A DNA stretch of 64,000 bases from Coffea arabica (GCF_036785885.1 NC_092322.1:16018466-16082465), one strand, 5' to 3'; shown: positions 47,085 through 59,050, counted from the first letter of the stretch. Numbers and translations are program-made. Notes: generated by a model not told the origin, from the letters alone.

Positions 47085-47412
47085 AAGATGTGTATTAGCA
47101 TTACATAATTGAGTCTAATTCCTGTACGGTCAAGTGGTAATAATTTGCTTTGATTTGCACCGAACGTGTGCGTCAAATGTATAAAACTTCTGCGCTTTAA
47201 GCACATTGGAATTAGAGTCAAGTGCTGTAATTTATATGTTGCACTAGCATTAGCTAGGGAAGTAATATGTGGGTTGCATCAATGTTATTTCAGCGAGTAA
47301 TTGGCAATGTAGATATATGACTGTCAATTGCTAGTACACAAATTATTAAATAGGCTAGAGACAAGAAATTTTTGGGTGGTCATATGCCACCACAGATCAT
47401 GTTAAACAAATG
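47085..47412. other. 3' flank of gene B
   Basis: This is a probable 3' UTR, with 'gtgcgtcaaatgtataaaacttctgc' shared with the gene A 3' flank. Nothing else was recognised. Confidence 0.45.
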
Positions 47413-47663
47413 GGAGGAGGGGCAGGAACGGTCACCGTTACTGAAGATTCATGGCTAAGATTTAGCCAAAAAAAGAATGTAAGATATAGATTATATTTTA
47501 TACATCGTTTTTTCACATCATGTGTGAGATTCATAAAATTTTATTCTATAATTACACATTGTTGAAAATGAATTACACCGTATGTATACAGAGTTAAATA
47601 CTGTGCATTTTGTACAAAACCTTCAGCAATGGTTGCTTTTGCAATTGTTCCTTGCCCCTGTCC
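47413..47663. mobile_element. 251-bp MITE with perfect 9-bp duplication
   Basis: The ends read GGAGGAGGGGCAGGAAC and, inverted, GGACAGGGGCAAGGAAC, with further similarity to 'ttactgaag' and 'attgctgaag'. The 9-mer aaacaaatg flanks both sides (47404-47412 and 47664-47672). The duplication length points to the Mutator superfamily. It lies about 330 bp after the gene B stop. Confidence 0.88.
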
Positions 47664-47954
47664 AAACAAATGTAGACGTGACGGTTTAAGTTTCACGGTT
47701 CCTTTTTCTTTTTATTTTTTTTGGGCAAACTCAATCTACAGGGTGGGATATCAATCCAGCTTTTAATGAAAGATATAAAGTCCTACCCTCCCAATAATTT
47801 GCATATGCAAAAATATAACTCTCGGAATCCTACTCCCTAATCGGAATAGGACTATGTAACTGTTGGTCCAAAAAGGTCTATGCAATTGTTACAGTTCCGA
47901 CAGACAGCAATATTTAATGGTGTTAGTTTATGTCCGAAATAGTTAGCCATGTGG

Positions 47955-48600
47955 TGTTGTGAATCCCACATTGGAAAGTTCGATGATGTTAAAAAGGCTC
48001 TAATTTATGTTTTATAAGATCTAATTGAAATTGGATGTTGAAAATTTTTGGAGGAAATGTCAATATTTTAAATGAATTTGCCTTAAATTGATTTTTAGAT
48101 TAAATTAAATTATATTTATAACCTTAAGAATGGCAAAGGATGTAATGCGATATAATGCCCTCTATAGTTTCAAAATGATTAACTCAAGTTATATAGTAAC
48201 TCATGAGTTTAAGCATATGTACATATGGTTTTCACTGTATCACACCAATGTGGGATATTACAATCAATCCTCACTTAAAAACCTTTGCGTCTTGTAACGC
48301 CCATCATAATCCAAAATTGTACTTGATCATGCTCAGACTCTAAAGATGACCCCTGTCCGATGCAACATTTAGTCTTGGAGGTTCTAGAGGTTGCTCCATT
48401 GAATGTGGAACGTAACTTTTTACGTACTCTTGCATGGTTGAAACCATAATATCACTCGAGTCCAAACTCATTTCGCACAGAAATCACACGAAATTTGTTT
48501 TGATACCGACTGTAGCACCCAAATTTATGGGCTGACCCAACTTATAATGATAATAATATGATATAGTAAAAAAGTGTTCATGCCATATATATGTTTTAAC
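47955..48600 (-). mobile_element. TRIM-like LTR retrotransposon remnant (minus strand)
   Basis: On the minus strand, sequence ending GGGTGCTACA (48511) is followed after two bases by CGGTATCAAAAC, close to the initiator-tRNA(Met) primer site TGGTATCAGAGC. Only about 250 bp later comes a purine-rich tract, AAGTGAGGATTGAT, and then TGTAATATCCCACATTGG (48262), an LTR-style start. A roughly 250-bp interior without coding is the TRIM pattern. The outer LTR ends were not found, so it is truncated or strongly diverged. Confidence 0.5.
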
Positions 48601-48999
48601 TGATTGTGATGCGTGTCTAGAGCAATTTTCTAGCACTTTCAAACTTTAGAAAATAGTGGTATAAAATATATCACTCACTCAAGAGAAAATATAACTAAAA
48701 GATTGACTTCAAAAACCCCAAAAGATGTGTTGACGAAGAAAGCAATCTCTAAATGTACTTGCTAGTAAGAGTGCAATGATTCTAGTATCTAGACTACACA
48801 AGGGCTTCTTGTTACATATCCCATTGAGTCATGGCTATAGAGGTTAAACAATTAACATACAACATGTATGGGTATCATTTCGCGTAATTCCGATTCCTGA
48901 GCTGTATACGGATTTACCTTACTAAATTCCCAAAACCAAAAATCCAATTGGGCAAATGATGGGCCAAATTTAAGTCCTGGTCCTAGTCCTAGCCCATCA

Positions 49000-50835
49000 G
49001 CAAAAATAAAAATGATAGAAGCTCCGAATCAGTCATTGGGATCTTATTCCTTGCCTCAGAGGACAGAGGCAAGCCAGTTGAGCAATACAATAATGCTTTT
49101 TCTGATCAATATTCTAGAGGTGAATAATATTTCCTTGTTAAAATCAATTGTCAATATTCATTCAAGAAATATTTTTTGATGGTTCTGGGCTTTTATGGCT
49201 CTATGAATCTTTCTTGATACTATTTGGGTTGGGTTGCATGTCGACGTATTTATTTGGATTTTAACTGGGCCAGCCTTGTCCTGACTAGCGTATTGATTTC
49301 TTGTTAAAATTGTTCGATTGTCGAAATTGGAATTATTTGTTTGTTTGTTTGAATGATTTCTTGAAACATTTTGCAGCTGACATGTTTACGAATAGTCGAA
49401 GGCAAGAAGAGCGGACTGGAAAATATGGAACTCCCCGGGTAAATTTCCTTCAGCTATAAATAATTGCTGTCAGAAATATCCAACTTTTCCTTCTCCAAAA
49501 TGGTTATAAATGCGTAAATGTACTTGAGAAATGTATTTCTTTTGGATTTTTATCTGCTTAATTCGATTGTTTGGGAACATTCATTAGTAGCAGTTGATAG
49601 TTAGCATCTATTGTTTTCTTTGTTTGCTTTCAGAAATTGGCGAGTTAGTTTCAGAATGCTACTGATGAAGGCATGCTTTGTCCAGTTCTTGTTTAAGCAT
49701 ATTTACTTGCTTCTTTTGTATAGCGTTTATGAGGCCAAGGCATTTGATTAATAATTAGTCTTGACATCAGCTAGTACTAACAGGGTTATAATGCAATGAT
49801 ATTAGTTGAACACAAGAATATATACTACGGCTTTTATAGTCCATTGCTGATCAAATAGAATTCAAGTTTTTGCTTAGCTGATATGGAGCTTGTAATGGGA
49901 TGCCCAGATCCCTTCTTTCATAGAAGCTGTGTGACTGCTAAACTACATCCTTTGATCCGTGGAACGTATCGACGGTCGATTTCTTGCCTTTAACTGTTGT
50001 GTGAGTGTAGACTGCAACCTTTTCTTTTGAGGGGAAATATGCATAGGTGAACAAGGGTCTGAAACCAAAGTTTTTGGACGAATGCCTTACTGCCAGGGAT
50101 TGGTTGGCATTAAGGTCTAACAGCCATAGCTAACAGGTTAAAGGTGGATGCTTGATTTTGAGCCAATGTCCTCAAAGGTTGAAAGCTCAAAATGGAATGC
50201 CACAGTTGCCACAACCCGGCCGGATGGTGATAACGGCTATCAGGGAGTATGAAATGATTCATGTTGATGAGGAATATGGGAAGCTATTCTGACAAACAGG
50301 GTTTACGTTAACATACTCCAAGATTACTGGGTGAAAGGGATTGATGAAGTTCATCTTTTTAGGCCTCATACCTTCTTATATTGCTAACTAAGGATATGAT
50401 TTTTGTTGGCATATCCTGACCTGTGATGTATGATATCTATTAGTAATTGGTATTCTCCATCATGAGATAAAATATCTACTAATAACCCTATTCATCCTGA
50501 TTTCAATCGTAGGGTTTGTGATCTCAAATTTCTGTGGTATCTAACTGTGAACATCTGTACCTAATTTGGTCATTATCCAGTGACAAAAGAGAGGATTGTT
50601 GCTAATCCAGCAAACTTTGAGCAAGTGTCTGGCTACTTGCTCATTACTGCAAACAAACCTCAATATGGCAGGTGAACTTTGCTCTTGGAGCTTTGTATTA
50701 TCTCTGCAACGCATCAAACAAGGAAGAGATTTTGAAGCCAGAAGTCGTGGATATCATCATAAGATATGCCTCAGCTGGTGCAGTTAGTGTGAGCTTTAGA
50801 AACCTGGCCCAGGCTTTCACCAAGCATAGGAAGTC
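49000..50835 (+). pseudogene. ARMC7-like armadillo-repeat gene, decayed
   Basis: Recognisable exons lie in the right order. A probable leader exon ends near 49121 (TAGAG|GTGAAT). The first coding exon (49385-49440: MFTNSRRQEERTGKYGTPR) is followed by GTAAAT. A damaged second exon near 49635-49672 reads FQNATDE after an in-frame stop. Next is TKERIVANPANF near 50582-50620, preceded by TATCCAG. The last exon, 50672 on, reads VNFALGALYYLCNASNKEEI, then LKPEVVDII and SFRNLAQAF. Plant ARMC7-type proteins contain these blocks around armadillo repeats. The central part (about 70 residues) is missing or replaced after VANPANF. The stop, the loss and the odd junction indicate a pseudogene; an alternative is a gene whose middle exons I failed to see. 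Confidence 0.65.
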
Positions 50836-51097
50836 AAGGGCTGATGACTCGAAGACGTGTAGAAATCGTTTTATCATGTGTTCATCTTCTATCCTAATTT
50901 CTTTTGTGGCTAAACATTGCTATGTATATAAAATTGTTTTTACAGTGTTTCTTGTGATATATTCCAACTTCAGAATCAGTACTCCAAGATCAAAAGTCTA
51001 TCACATTGCCAATACAAGTTGGCTTAATTGGTAAGAACAAACCACTTCCTCACAAAATATCGTGTATTTGAATCCCACTATTTGATGTGAGTCTATG

Positions 51098-51437
51098 CAG
51101 GGGCGGAGGGAAGGGGGGGGGGGGGCCAGGGGGGGCAACCGCCCCCCCCCTCCAATTGTTAAAAAAAAAATTTCTAAGTAAAATTTTTTTTTTATATTGT
51201 TTTGCCCCCCCAAATATTGATAAAAAAATTTCACTTTGCCCCCCCTCCAATTGTTATAAAAAAATTTCTAAGTAAAAAAAATTTTTCTTATATTGTTTTG
51301 CCCCCCCAAAATATTGATAAAAAATTTCACTTTACCCCCTCATAAGGACCCAAATAATAATGTTTGAAAGTTATTTGAACTTTGTCCAAATAACAGAGAC
51401 TCGCACCCCCTAATTGTAATTCCTAGCTCCGCCACTG
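51098..51437. mobile_element. 340-bp hAT-type element with perfect 8-bp duplication
   Basis: It starts CAGGGGCGGAG and ends CTAGCTCCGCCACTG, the classic plant hAT ends. The 8-mer agtctatg stands on both sides (51090-51097 and 51438-51445). Inside, a unit of about 93 bp (from about 51148) is repeated in tandem, each copy holding 'cctccaattgtta', 'ttgttttgccccccc' and 'aaatttcacttt'. G and C runs dominate the left end. Confidence 0.95.
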
Positions 51438-54400
51438 AGTCTATGTTGATAAGTAATCTGTAATAACTTCGGTAAATGATCTATAATTCTGGAGGTATGT
51501 TTTGATATATGGTGGTGATCCAGCCAAACTTTTCTTTACGCAAAAAAAAAACCTATCACATAATTTTAAGTTTCCACCAGCTGTCGCACCTTTTTACTGG
51601 GGAGAAAAAAAAAGGTCTTAGCTCAAAGGTCTCGATGAGAGCCCACAACACTCTAAGTATATATAGGACAAAAACCATCTCTATGTTAGGTATGTATAAT
51701 TGTAGGAAATAGTTAGTGATGAATTCACATTGAAAGTGTGTGAAAAATGAAAGAGATTTAAAATCAGGTGTACACCTATTCAAATACATTTGAATGGTGA
51801 GTAATTTTGAAGGGAAATTTCAAAGTTACACATACATTTATCGTGTTGATTGTTGAATTAGAATATAAGTTTAATGGTCAAACGATTGGCATTTAAGGGA
51901 GAAGGAGATTTAAGAGTTTGTCTTGTGTCTAATGATGCAACTCTTAAAACTCATGAATTATATTATCTCGTGTCTAATGATGCAACTCTTAAATGTCCGT
52001 TAATTATCCATTCATTTTAAAAAGATGCCTATTTAGTAAGAAATATGCTTTCAAAAGACATGACATTTCTTTTAGGGTATCTGAACGTTATAAATAAGGA
52101 TGTCCAGATATAAAAAAAAGTCACTTTTACTTCTAGTTTACTATTCTTCTACTTCTTTCAAACTAATATTCTCTAAACAGTTCTTGGAAAAATTTCTGCA
52201 TACTGCTATGTGAAAATTCTAGTTGGCTTTGTTATTTTTGGAGAGAATTGCCGCAAACCAGTAGTAGAATAGTGGAGGCAAATTTCCTTAAGGAAAGTGA
52301 ATCTTCACGCCAAAAACATTTTCTATAATTATAGTTATTACTATTTCCTAACAACAATCACCCCACAAGTCCCTATATTAGCACCAAACTTGCAATGACA
52401 TTTTGTTTGATGGTTCAACTCCCATAAAAAGCGAGTAATTTCGAAGAGGCCCTATTTTTTTTCTCAAACAAATTTGCCAACAACAATAAGGAGTGATGGT
52501 AGATGAGTCAATTTGCCATTATTCATATTAACATTGTGTCCCATTTGAGTAACAGTGGAAGTAAATGATATTTATGAAAGTTCAAAAAATGTCAGTGCTG
52601 CGGTCATACGAAATTTTCCAAAATTTTAAAACTTGTGTCGAACTATGTGAAATTGTCATAAACTTAAGAGGAGTTTTATGAAATTGTCCCATTGATATAT
52701 GAAGCTTGACATACAAAATTGATTTTTAGGGCCTTGGTGCTGTCCATACTTATCCATACATAAAGGTAACATTTGACAAAATGACTACATAAGACAGCTT
52801 TGTGGGCTGGCGGTCACATATCAATAAAACTTCCAAAACCACAAAAATACAAAAATAGAATACTAACTGCAATAGATTCCGTGTGATAACTAGATACCAA
52901 AAGCTAAGGCATTATCCACTTGACTGAGTCCCTACGCACATTACTCTTTAATCAAATTAAAAGAAAGTTCATTCGGTCGAAGGAGACATTTGTACAACAT
53001 CTCAGCATATTACTCTTTAATCAACTTAAAATAAAGTTGATTGAATTTAAAATTTTTTTGGCTCGATAAAAACTCGTCCAAATTTCCAAGTACACTAAGA
53101 ACAATCACTTTTCAATTAGATTCGACTCCCAAAATCTTGAATATTTAAGATCGTAGCAAATAATTTTTTTTTTCTTTCAATAGAAAAACAGTAAACGTTA
53201 GTTTACTTTCATAAAGAGCTCTTAATTAATGAGGAAACAGTAGTGCAGTTTATGCACTGGATCCTGAAGAAGTATATTAGCAGAATCACTTGGTACAACA
53301 TCTTTTTACATGCATAAAGTTATCGAGACCAACAACATTTGATCTGACCAAACTACAATTACAAACATTTCTTACAACATTTTCTTACCTTCTAGGGCAA
53401 CAGATTCACCAAGAAGCTGCCTGCTACCATAGTGATCAAAATCCAAACCTCCCTAATCATCGCTTGCTATAACCAAAAATGATACTACTTTTGCTATCTT
53501 TTTCTTTTCAAACCCAATTTGTTTTATGTTTTCCCTGTTACATAGGGAGATAGGCCGGCAGGTCCTAGACCTCACAGTTACATTGCTAATGGTTCCTTCC
53601 AACTGAGTTAGGCATTGGAGACTTTTTAGATGTTTTTCGTATTTCTAACTCAAACTGGTGATCCAAAGATTATTAATTAAGATAGAATTGTTCATAAGAT
53701 AATAGAGAATAAAACAATACAATACATGATTTGTTTTATTGGCTTGCTATAATAGTACAAACAATATGTCCAATGACCAAGTCAGATTTGATGTAACATG
53801 CAAAAAAAAAAAAAAAAACTCTTTAACGTGACATGCAAAAATCTCGAATTATTAGAACTTACTAAATATATTTAAGTTGTCGATGAATTACCTAAACCAT
53901 TGTCTTTGTCCGAAGAATTATGTGTACTCTGGCGAAATGACCAAGTAAACTAAAATTCACTTGGCATAAAATAAAATAATTGTGCCCATATGTTTTTGAT
54001 TTGTCCTTGTTCTTTTTTTTTTTTTTTTTTTTAAGGTTGAATTGTCATAAAGCGAAATAGTTTATCAAATATGACTGAAGCCACATACATAAAGCTCAAT
54101 GCAAAGAACAAAAATCAGCTGGCAGCGAAACTATTTTTTATTTGTTGTTAGATTGGTTTCAACTACTCGAAGAAGTATAGATTTCATAGGATAATGCCAC
54201 AATAATAACTATATATGCTGCTTGTCTGTTTATTGAACTCTTATTTCTCCAATCAGCACCTGATACAAGGCTTCTTATCACAAATTATCCAATTGGGTCC
54301 GTTTGGATTAGTTGTTTTTTGGGATGTTTTTGAAAAATTTTACTGTAACAGAGTTTGATATTTTTAGAAAATATTTTGGGCTATTTAAGAGTAGAAGAGT

Positions 54401-54459
54401 TTTTAAAATATATTTTGGAATATTTTTTAAATATTAAAAAAATTTAGATTACTTTTTAG
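51438..54459. other. Intergenic DNA
   Basis: A 24-bp direct repeat lies at 51925-51948 and 51970-51993. Around 52560-52690, 'aagaggagttttatgaaattgtccc' resembles a decayed end of the GGGATAATTTC Mutator family. From 54298 a GTTTGGATT-family MITE begins ('gtccgtttggattagttg', 'ttttactgtaacag') and is interrupted by the hAT element at 54460. No gene is supported. Confidence 0.45.
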
Positions 54460-55775
54460 TAGAAGTGGCAAAATGGATTCATATCCACTAATCCATCCAT
54501 ATAAACCAACCTTAAATGGATTTGGATGATCCATATAAATTCAATGGTTTTAAATGGATAACCATTTAAATCCAATTATGTTAGTGGATTTAAATGGATT
54601 ATCCATCTTATCCATATACATCCATTTAACTTAAAAAATAGAAAACACATTTATAAAAATGTGAGATAAAATCTTGTGGGACCATCTATTCTTTTCTTCA
54701 TAACTTCATCATATGTCAAATTAATTTTGTGGGACCACCTATTCTTTCCTTCATAACTTCCTCACATGCCAAGTTGCCAATAACATTAATTGCATTTTAT
54801 TTGCTTCTAGTTCCTAGACTTCTTCCATCATTTTCAAAATTATATTTTAGTCTCTACTCTTGTTTTTTTTAAATTAAACTCTCATGTAGTAATGATTGCA
54901 AACATTTATATTCTGAAGTAAAGAAAAAGCGAGAATGCATCATGCAGTGTCAAAATAATTTTTATTTTTTTAATTCTTTTATTTATAAAAAAAAAAAATT
55001 TTCTAACGAGTGTTCCCACAACATTGGTTAAGATATGTAAATGACACCTTTTTTTTTTTTTTTTCCAAATCCTCATACTTGCAATCCCTCTCCCCTTATC
55101 ACCCAACTCAACTATCCAAAAAACAAAAGACACCTAATTTACTAAGTAATATAAGGTAGCTGGTATATCAATGGTATAATGAGTTTCATACATTTTTAGG
55201 TACTACGTGCACATGTGATGCAAATATTTTACTTGTCAAATAACATAAGATTTCTTATTAGAACTCCACTTTTATTCAAGACATCACTCTTGAACAGGAG
55301 TGCAAAAAATTGGAAACGTAAACTTTTTTTCACTGTAAAGCCGTATTCAATTCATTCAAAAGTTATAAAAATATAGCCAAGTTCTTAATTGTTCATTACT
55401 TTACAAAATGATACTTAAAGTAATGACGAAAGGTTAAATTGACCACAACAGTTAAATTTTCTTGGAATTAAACTAATTTTATGAAGAACTGAAATAGAGT
55501 AGTAGTACAAGCATTTGTTATTACCAAAAGGTTTTAGGTGATTTAAGGATAGAACTTTGGGGATCTGTATTTTTTGAAAAAAAACATTTTGATCTTAAAT
55601 TTAGGATTTGGGAGAGTAAATGGATAAATGGATGGATCATGGTTTACACTATCCATTTAAATAACATCCATTTAGATCCATTTATTAAATGGTTTTAATT
55701 GGATTGGATCAATTTGATCCACAATCCATTTAACTAAAACCATTTATCAACCATATATCCATTTTGCCACTTCTA
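54460..55775. mobile_element. hAT-type element (1.3 kb) with perfect 8-bp duplication
   Basis: It starts TAGAAGTGGCAAAATGGAT and ends with the inverted form of the same 19 bases apart from the last few. The 8-mer ctttttag flanks both sides (54452-54459 and 55776-55783). Subterminal regions are crowded with ATGGAT/ATCCAT motifs on both strands, typical transposase-binding repeats. The centre is AT-rich and non-coding. It split an older MITE. Confidence 0.95.
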
Positions 55776-56476
55776 CTTTTTAGAGTACCTTTTAAAGTAC
55801 TTTTTAAAAATTTTAATAATATTTGAAAAATTAGGTTTTGCAAACTGGAAATCATTTGTCTTTTAGAAAGTGAGGGGGAAAGGAATTAGTCAGCAGAAAA
55901 TGTGTATAAACAGAGAGTTAAGTTTTTGTTCTAATGCTCGTTTGATGTGTTATGCATTTACATTAGATACAAATTCCAGTACATGAATTAGATAATTCTT
56001 AATTGAACCAACCACCCAAAAACAGAAAACAATTATAAAAAAAAAAAAAAAAACCTTTGAAGGCAGATGCTATTTCTGAAATCAGCTTGCCAGGTGAAAC
56101 TTCAGACTTCATTACATACGCTAGAGTCTTAAAAAAAAGTGATTTATATTGACTAAGTCTGAGGTTCCAGAAACTCTTCTTGAGGAAAAATAATTTAAAT
56201 AATTCCAGTGCTACTAAAGAAATCCCCTATTAAAAGCAAGGAAGGCAATTTATTTATTTTTTCTCCAGACGGCAAAAGTGCATTTGTCTCCTACCTCTGA
56301 CACCCCAGGATCAAACCCGAAGATTCTATATCTATACCCTGCTCCTGGTTCTCCTCCTTCCACTCCTCTTCCCACCCCCCCCCCCCCAACCCACCCTTCT
56401 CTTTCAAAGAACAATCAAGTTAGGAAATGATGAGCTACCTTTGTGCTCTCCATCTCATCTGCCAGTCTGATCGCGA
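55776..56476. other. Upstream region of gene C
   Basis: The first part is the second half of the interrupted MITE. From about 56240 a pyrimidine-rich stretch with a C run near 56377 precedes the ATG and is probably promoter and 5' UTR. No precise element was identified. Confidence 0.4.
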
Positions 56477-57707
56477 ATGCAGATGAAGAGAATTCATCAG
56501 GTTCGTTTGCAGGATGAGCAACCATCAACAGATAATTGTAAATGTGGTTGTGAAGGAAACGATGAACTAGATTTCGACTCGGAGAATGAGCTTATAGATG
56601 ATCCCGCCACTTCCTCGCTGCCTCGATGGACGAGTGCGACGGCTCCAAAGGATTTTGTTTGTGGATCTCCTCCTTTCCTGTCATCTAGCAACCAATGCAG
56701 GTATTTATCTTCTCAGGAGGGATCAGAAGCTACTGCAGATGGTGAACAGGTGCTCATGGAGATGAAGGAGTGTCAGTCTCCATATGAAGAGCTGTCCTTT
56801 AAAGATTTTATTAGAGAAGAGCAAAATATGGAAGAGCCCGGACAGGAGGAAGTTGGAAAGGAAGATGGTGGAAGCTGCAAGAGCAAAGTTAAACAGGAGC
56901 AAAAAAACAGAAACTCCAAACAGAAGAAAATATCAAGGGATTTTAGCACGGATAGTGAACGTTTACTATTAAAAGTTTTTGTTCCAGTTTTTCTAGGTTC
57001 CAAGATGGCAAAAATAATTACCACGACAACACCTTCAAGGATGGCAAGTTCAGATATAGACTCGACTAGCACAGACAGTACTCACCAAAAGATGAATAAT
57101 ACCAACAGCAAAAGTAGCTCAAAGAGCAGGAAAACCAGGTAAATTTCTCAGCTCTGGTTCTTATGTGTGTGTAACAGACACTTTTGGGAACAGAAACTAT
57201 GAGCATTTGGTCATCTCATGCAACAGAAACTATCTCATCAAAGCCAACTCAACAATAGAAGTGCTTAAACGCGTAAATCTGTTCTCCGGAGTTTTGAATC
57301 AATTCAGACGTTATATTTCGAGAAACATGGTGTTTACTGCTGATGTTTAGGAATTCTAGAATTGTAACTATAGGTGATTCTTTTCTAGACCAGGTAAAAA
57401 GATCTGGAAAATTTGCAAAAAAGGGAGTAGGAACCGTGGAAATTCGCAAGTAATGTGTAAGTTTTAAGAAATTTGTAATGGAGTACGGATTATTTTTCAT
57501 AAATTATAAAAAAATACTTTTTTATTGCAGGTAAAAAATTACAAATTTATTCTCAAATGCATATACTAAAACTTTTGTGTTAAAAAAAAAAACATAGTAG
57601 AGCTGTGTAAAGCAGTTATGCTAAAAGCGTTCATTTTTCCTGGTAGGTGGTCCTTCTGCAGTGGAACATGCAAGCCACCAACACAAAGGGGGTGTCTCTT
57701 CTTCTAG
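56477..57707 (+). CDS. Gene C: diverged member of the gene A/B family, two exons
   Basis: Exon 1 is 56477-57138 and exon 2 is 57662-57707, for 235 residues (233 if the second ATG at 56483, MKRIHQ, is used; that one aligns better with MAKRIH of gene A). The core is ADGEQVLMEMKECQSPYEEL, then SFKDFIREEQNMEE, at about residues 80-116. The hydrophobic patch is ERLLLKVFVPVFLGSK, then come Ser/Thr-rich sequence and a basic end. The exon junction is the same: AG|GTAAAT in phase 2, with TAA of the donor posing as a stop. The acceptor CTTCTGCAG gives a 15-residue tail ending RGCLFF. Exon 2 lacks the CWQ of A and B, so its assignment is less certain. It is cysteine-rich near the start (CKCGCEG). Function unknown. 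Confidence 0.7.
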
Positions 57708-58789
57708 GCAGAAACAGCATCACAGCTATATGGATAGTACGTCCACAACTTCTTAAATCTCACCTCTCCACTTCTGAGGACAAAAAAAAAAGAACTGCTG
57801 AAGCATATTGTCAGACAAAAAGGGCTTACCAAATCATGATATACGACATTACACGATAAACACTCCATTTGTCCAATTTATGTGGTTTACATTTGGTAAG
57901 AGATTCAGAATGCAGATATGGACATTCATGCAAGCATGAGATGAATTATGGAACCTCAGTTTAGGGAAAATGTGAACAATGCAGTAGCTATGGCATTAAA
58001 ATGCCCAGTAAGATTGTTAATTGTTGCATGCATTGTGTATATTCCCAGCATTTATCTTTTCCTTTTGAGGGCACAGCTAGCACTTCTAGAATTGAATCAA
58101 AAAACATGAATATATATATATAGAATTCAGAATTAAGAAAGTAACATGTAATAGTAAGACTCCTGATCTCATCTCCAACAGAGAAAAACTGTGACGAACG
58201 TTGCTGAATTCTTTCCTTCCATAATCACAAATCAACTCTTTGAAAAGATTCTCTACAAGAAACACAGACAAACAAGGAAAGCTTCAAAGTAGATAGCATT
58301 TTAAATCCCTTTCTGCCAGGAGAGAGAGGCAAATACTGAACGGTTAGTAGCAAAGGTGTATATTTTTTTTTCTCTAAATGGTGTTTCTGTATCCAAGAAA
58401 ACAAAACTTAATGTTTACAGTTGGATTAAAATTAATATTGTATTCTATTTCAAGAATGAAATTTGATTAATTTCATATAAACATAGAAAAATGTTTTTCA
58501 TAGTATATTATAGTAATGGTGGCTAAAGCAACTAAACCTGTGACCAAAACACTGCTGCTAATGATGAAATATTACAAGGGTTTTGGTTACATTAATCATA
58601 ACACATAGGGAGACGAAAAAAAATGGTAGGAAAGAAGAATTAAAATTATTAGGAATTTTGAGAAATTAGATTAAAACTTTTGTTAGCTATCACTTCAGTT
58701 GACAAAGTGGATGTTTTCAAATTTTGTTACCTATGACCTTCTTTTAGAAAGGAATCAAGAGTGATATACAATCAACACTCAAACAAGAT
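57708..58789. other. Intergenic DNA after gene C
   Basis: No gene or clear element ends are seen. The first part is likely the gene C 3' UTR. Confidence 0.4.
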
Positions 58790-59050
58790 TTAAAAAAAAA
58801 AAAAAAAACTTAACAAATCTTGGACAACTCTCCTTCCTTCGCGATCCAGTCTGCCTTGCAAGTTCAATTGCTGCACCAGATTTTTAATAATTACTTCCAA
58901 ACGATCCATGTGTAGATCCATACAATTAGAGAGTTCTTGCAATGAAGCGTTTGTAGCAAAGTCCCTGGCTCCATCGTTGGAGTTAGAAAAGCCCTTACGT
59001 TCGTTGACCATCTCAGAAAAAACATGCTCAGATATCAGCTGATACCAATG
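58790..59050 (-). pseudogene. LTR-retrotransposon scrap: primer site and gag start
   Basis: On the minus strand, TTGGTATCAG (from 59049) is followed within 40 bases by an ATG (59011) opening MVNERKGFSN and a helical CMDLHMDRLEVIIKNL stretch. Primer-binding site, then a gag beginning MVN-, is the layout of plant Ty3-type elements. The site TGGTATCA...GAGCATG seems to contain a roughly 10-base insertion. The frame runs into a T-run at 58790-58808. No protease or reverse transcriptase follows. Confidence 0.45.

Noticed and set aside
51050..51275. Proline/glycine-rich open frames on both strands
   Set aside because: They are produced by the C and G runs of the hAT element and are not genes.
53280..53470. 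Possible last exon on the minus strand ending LGESVALEG before a GTAAG
   Set aside because: The frame has an upstream stop, no neighbouring exons were found and I recognise no protein.
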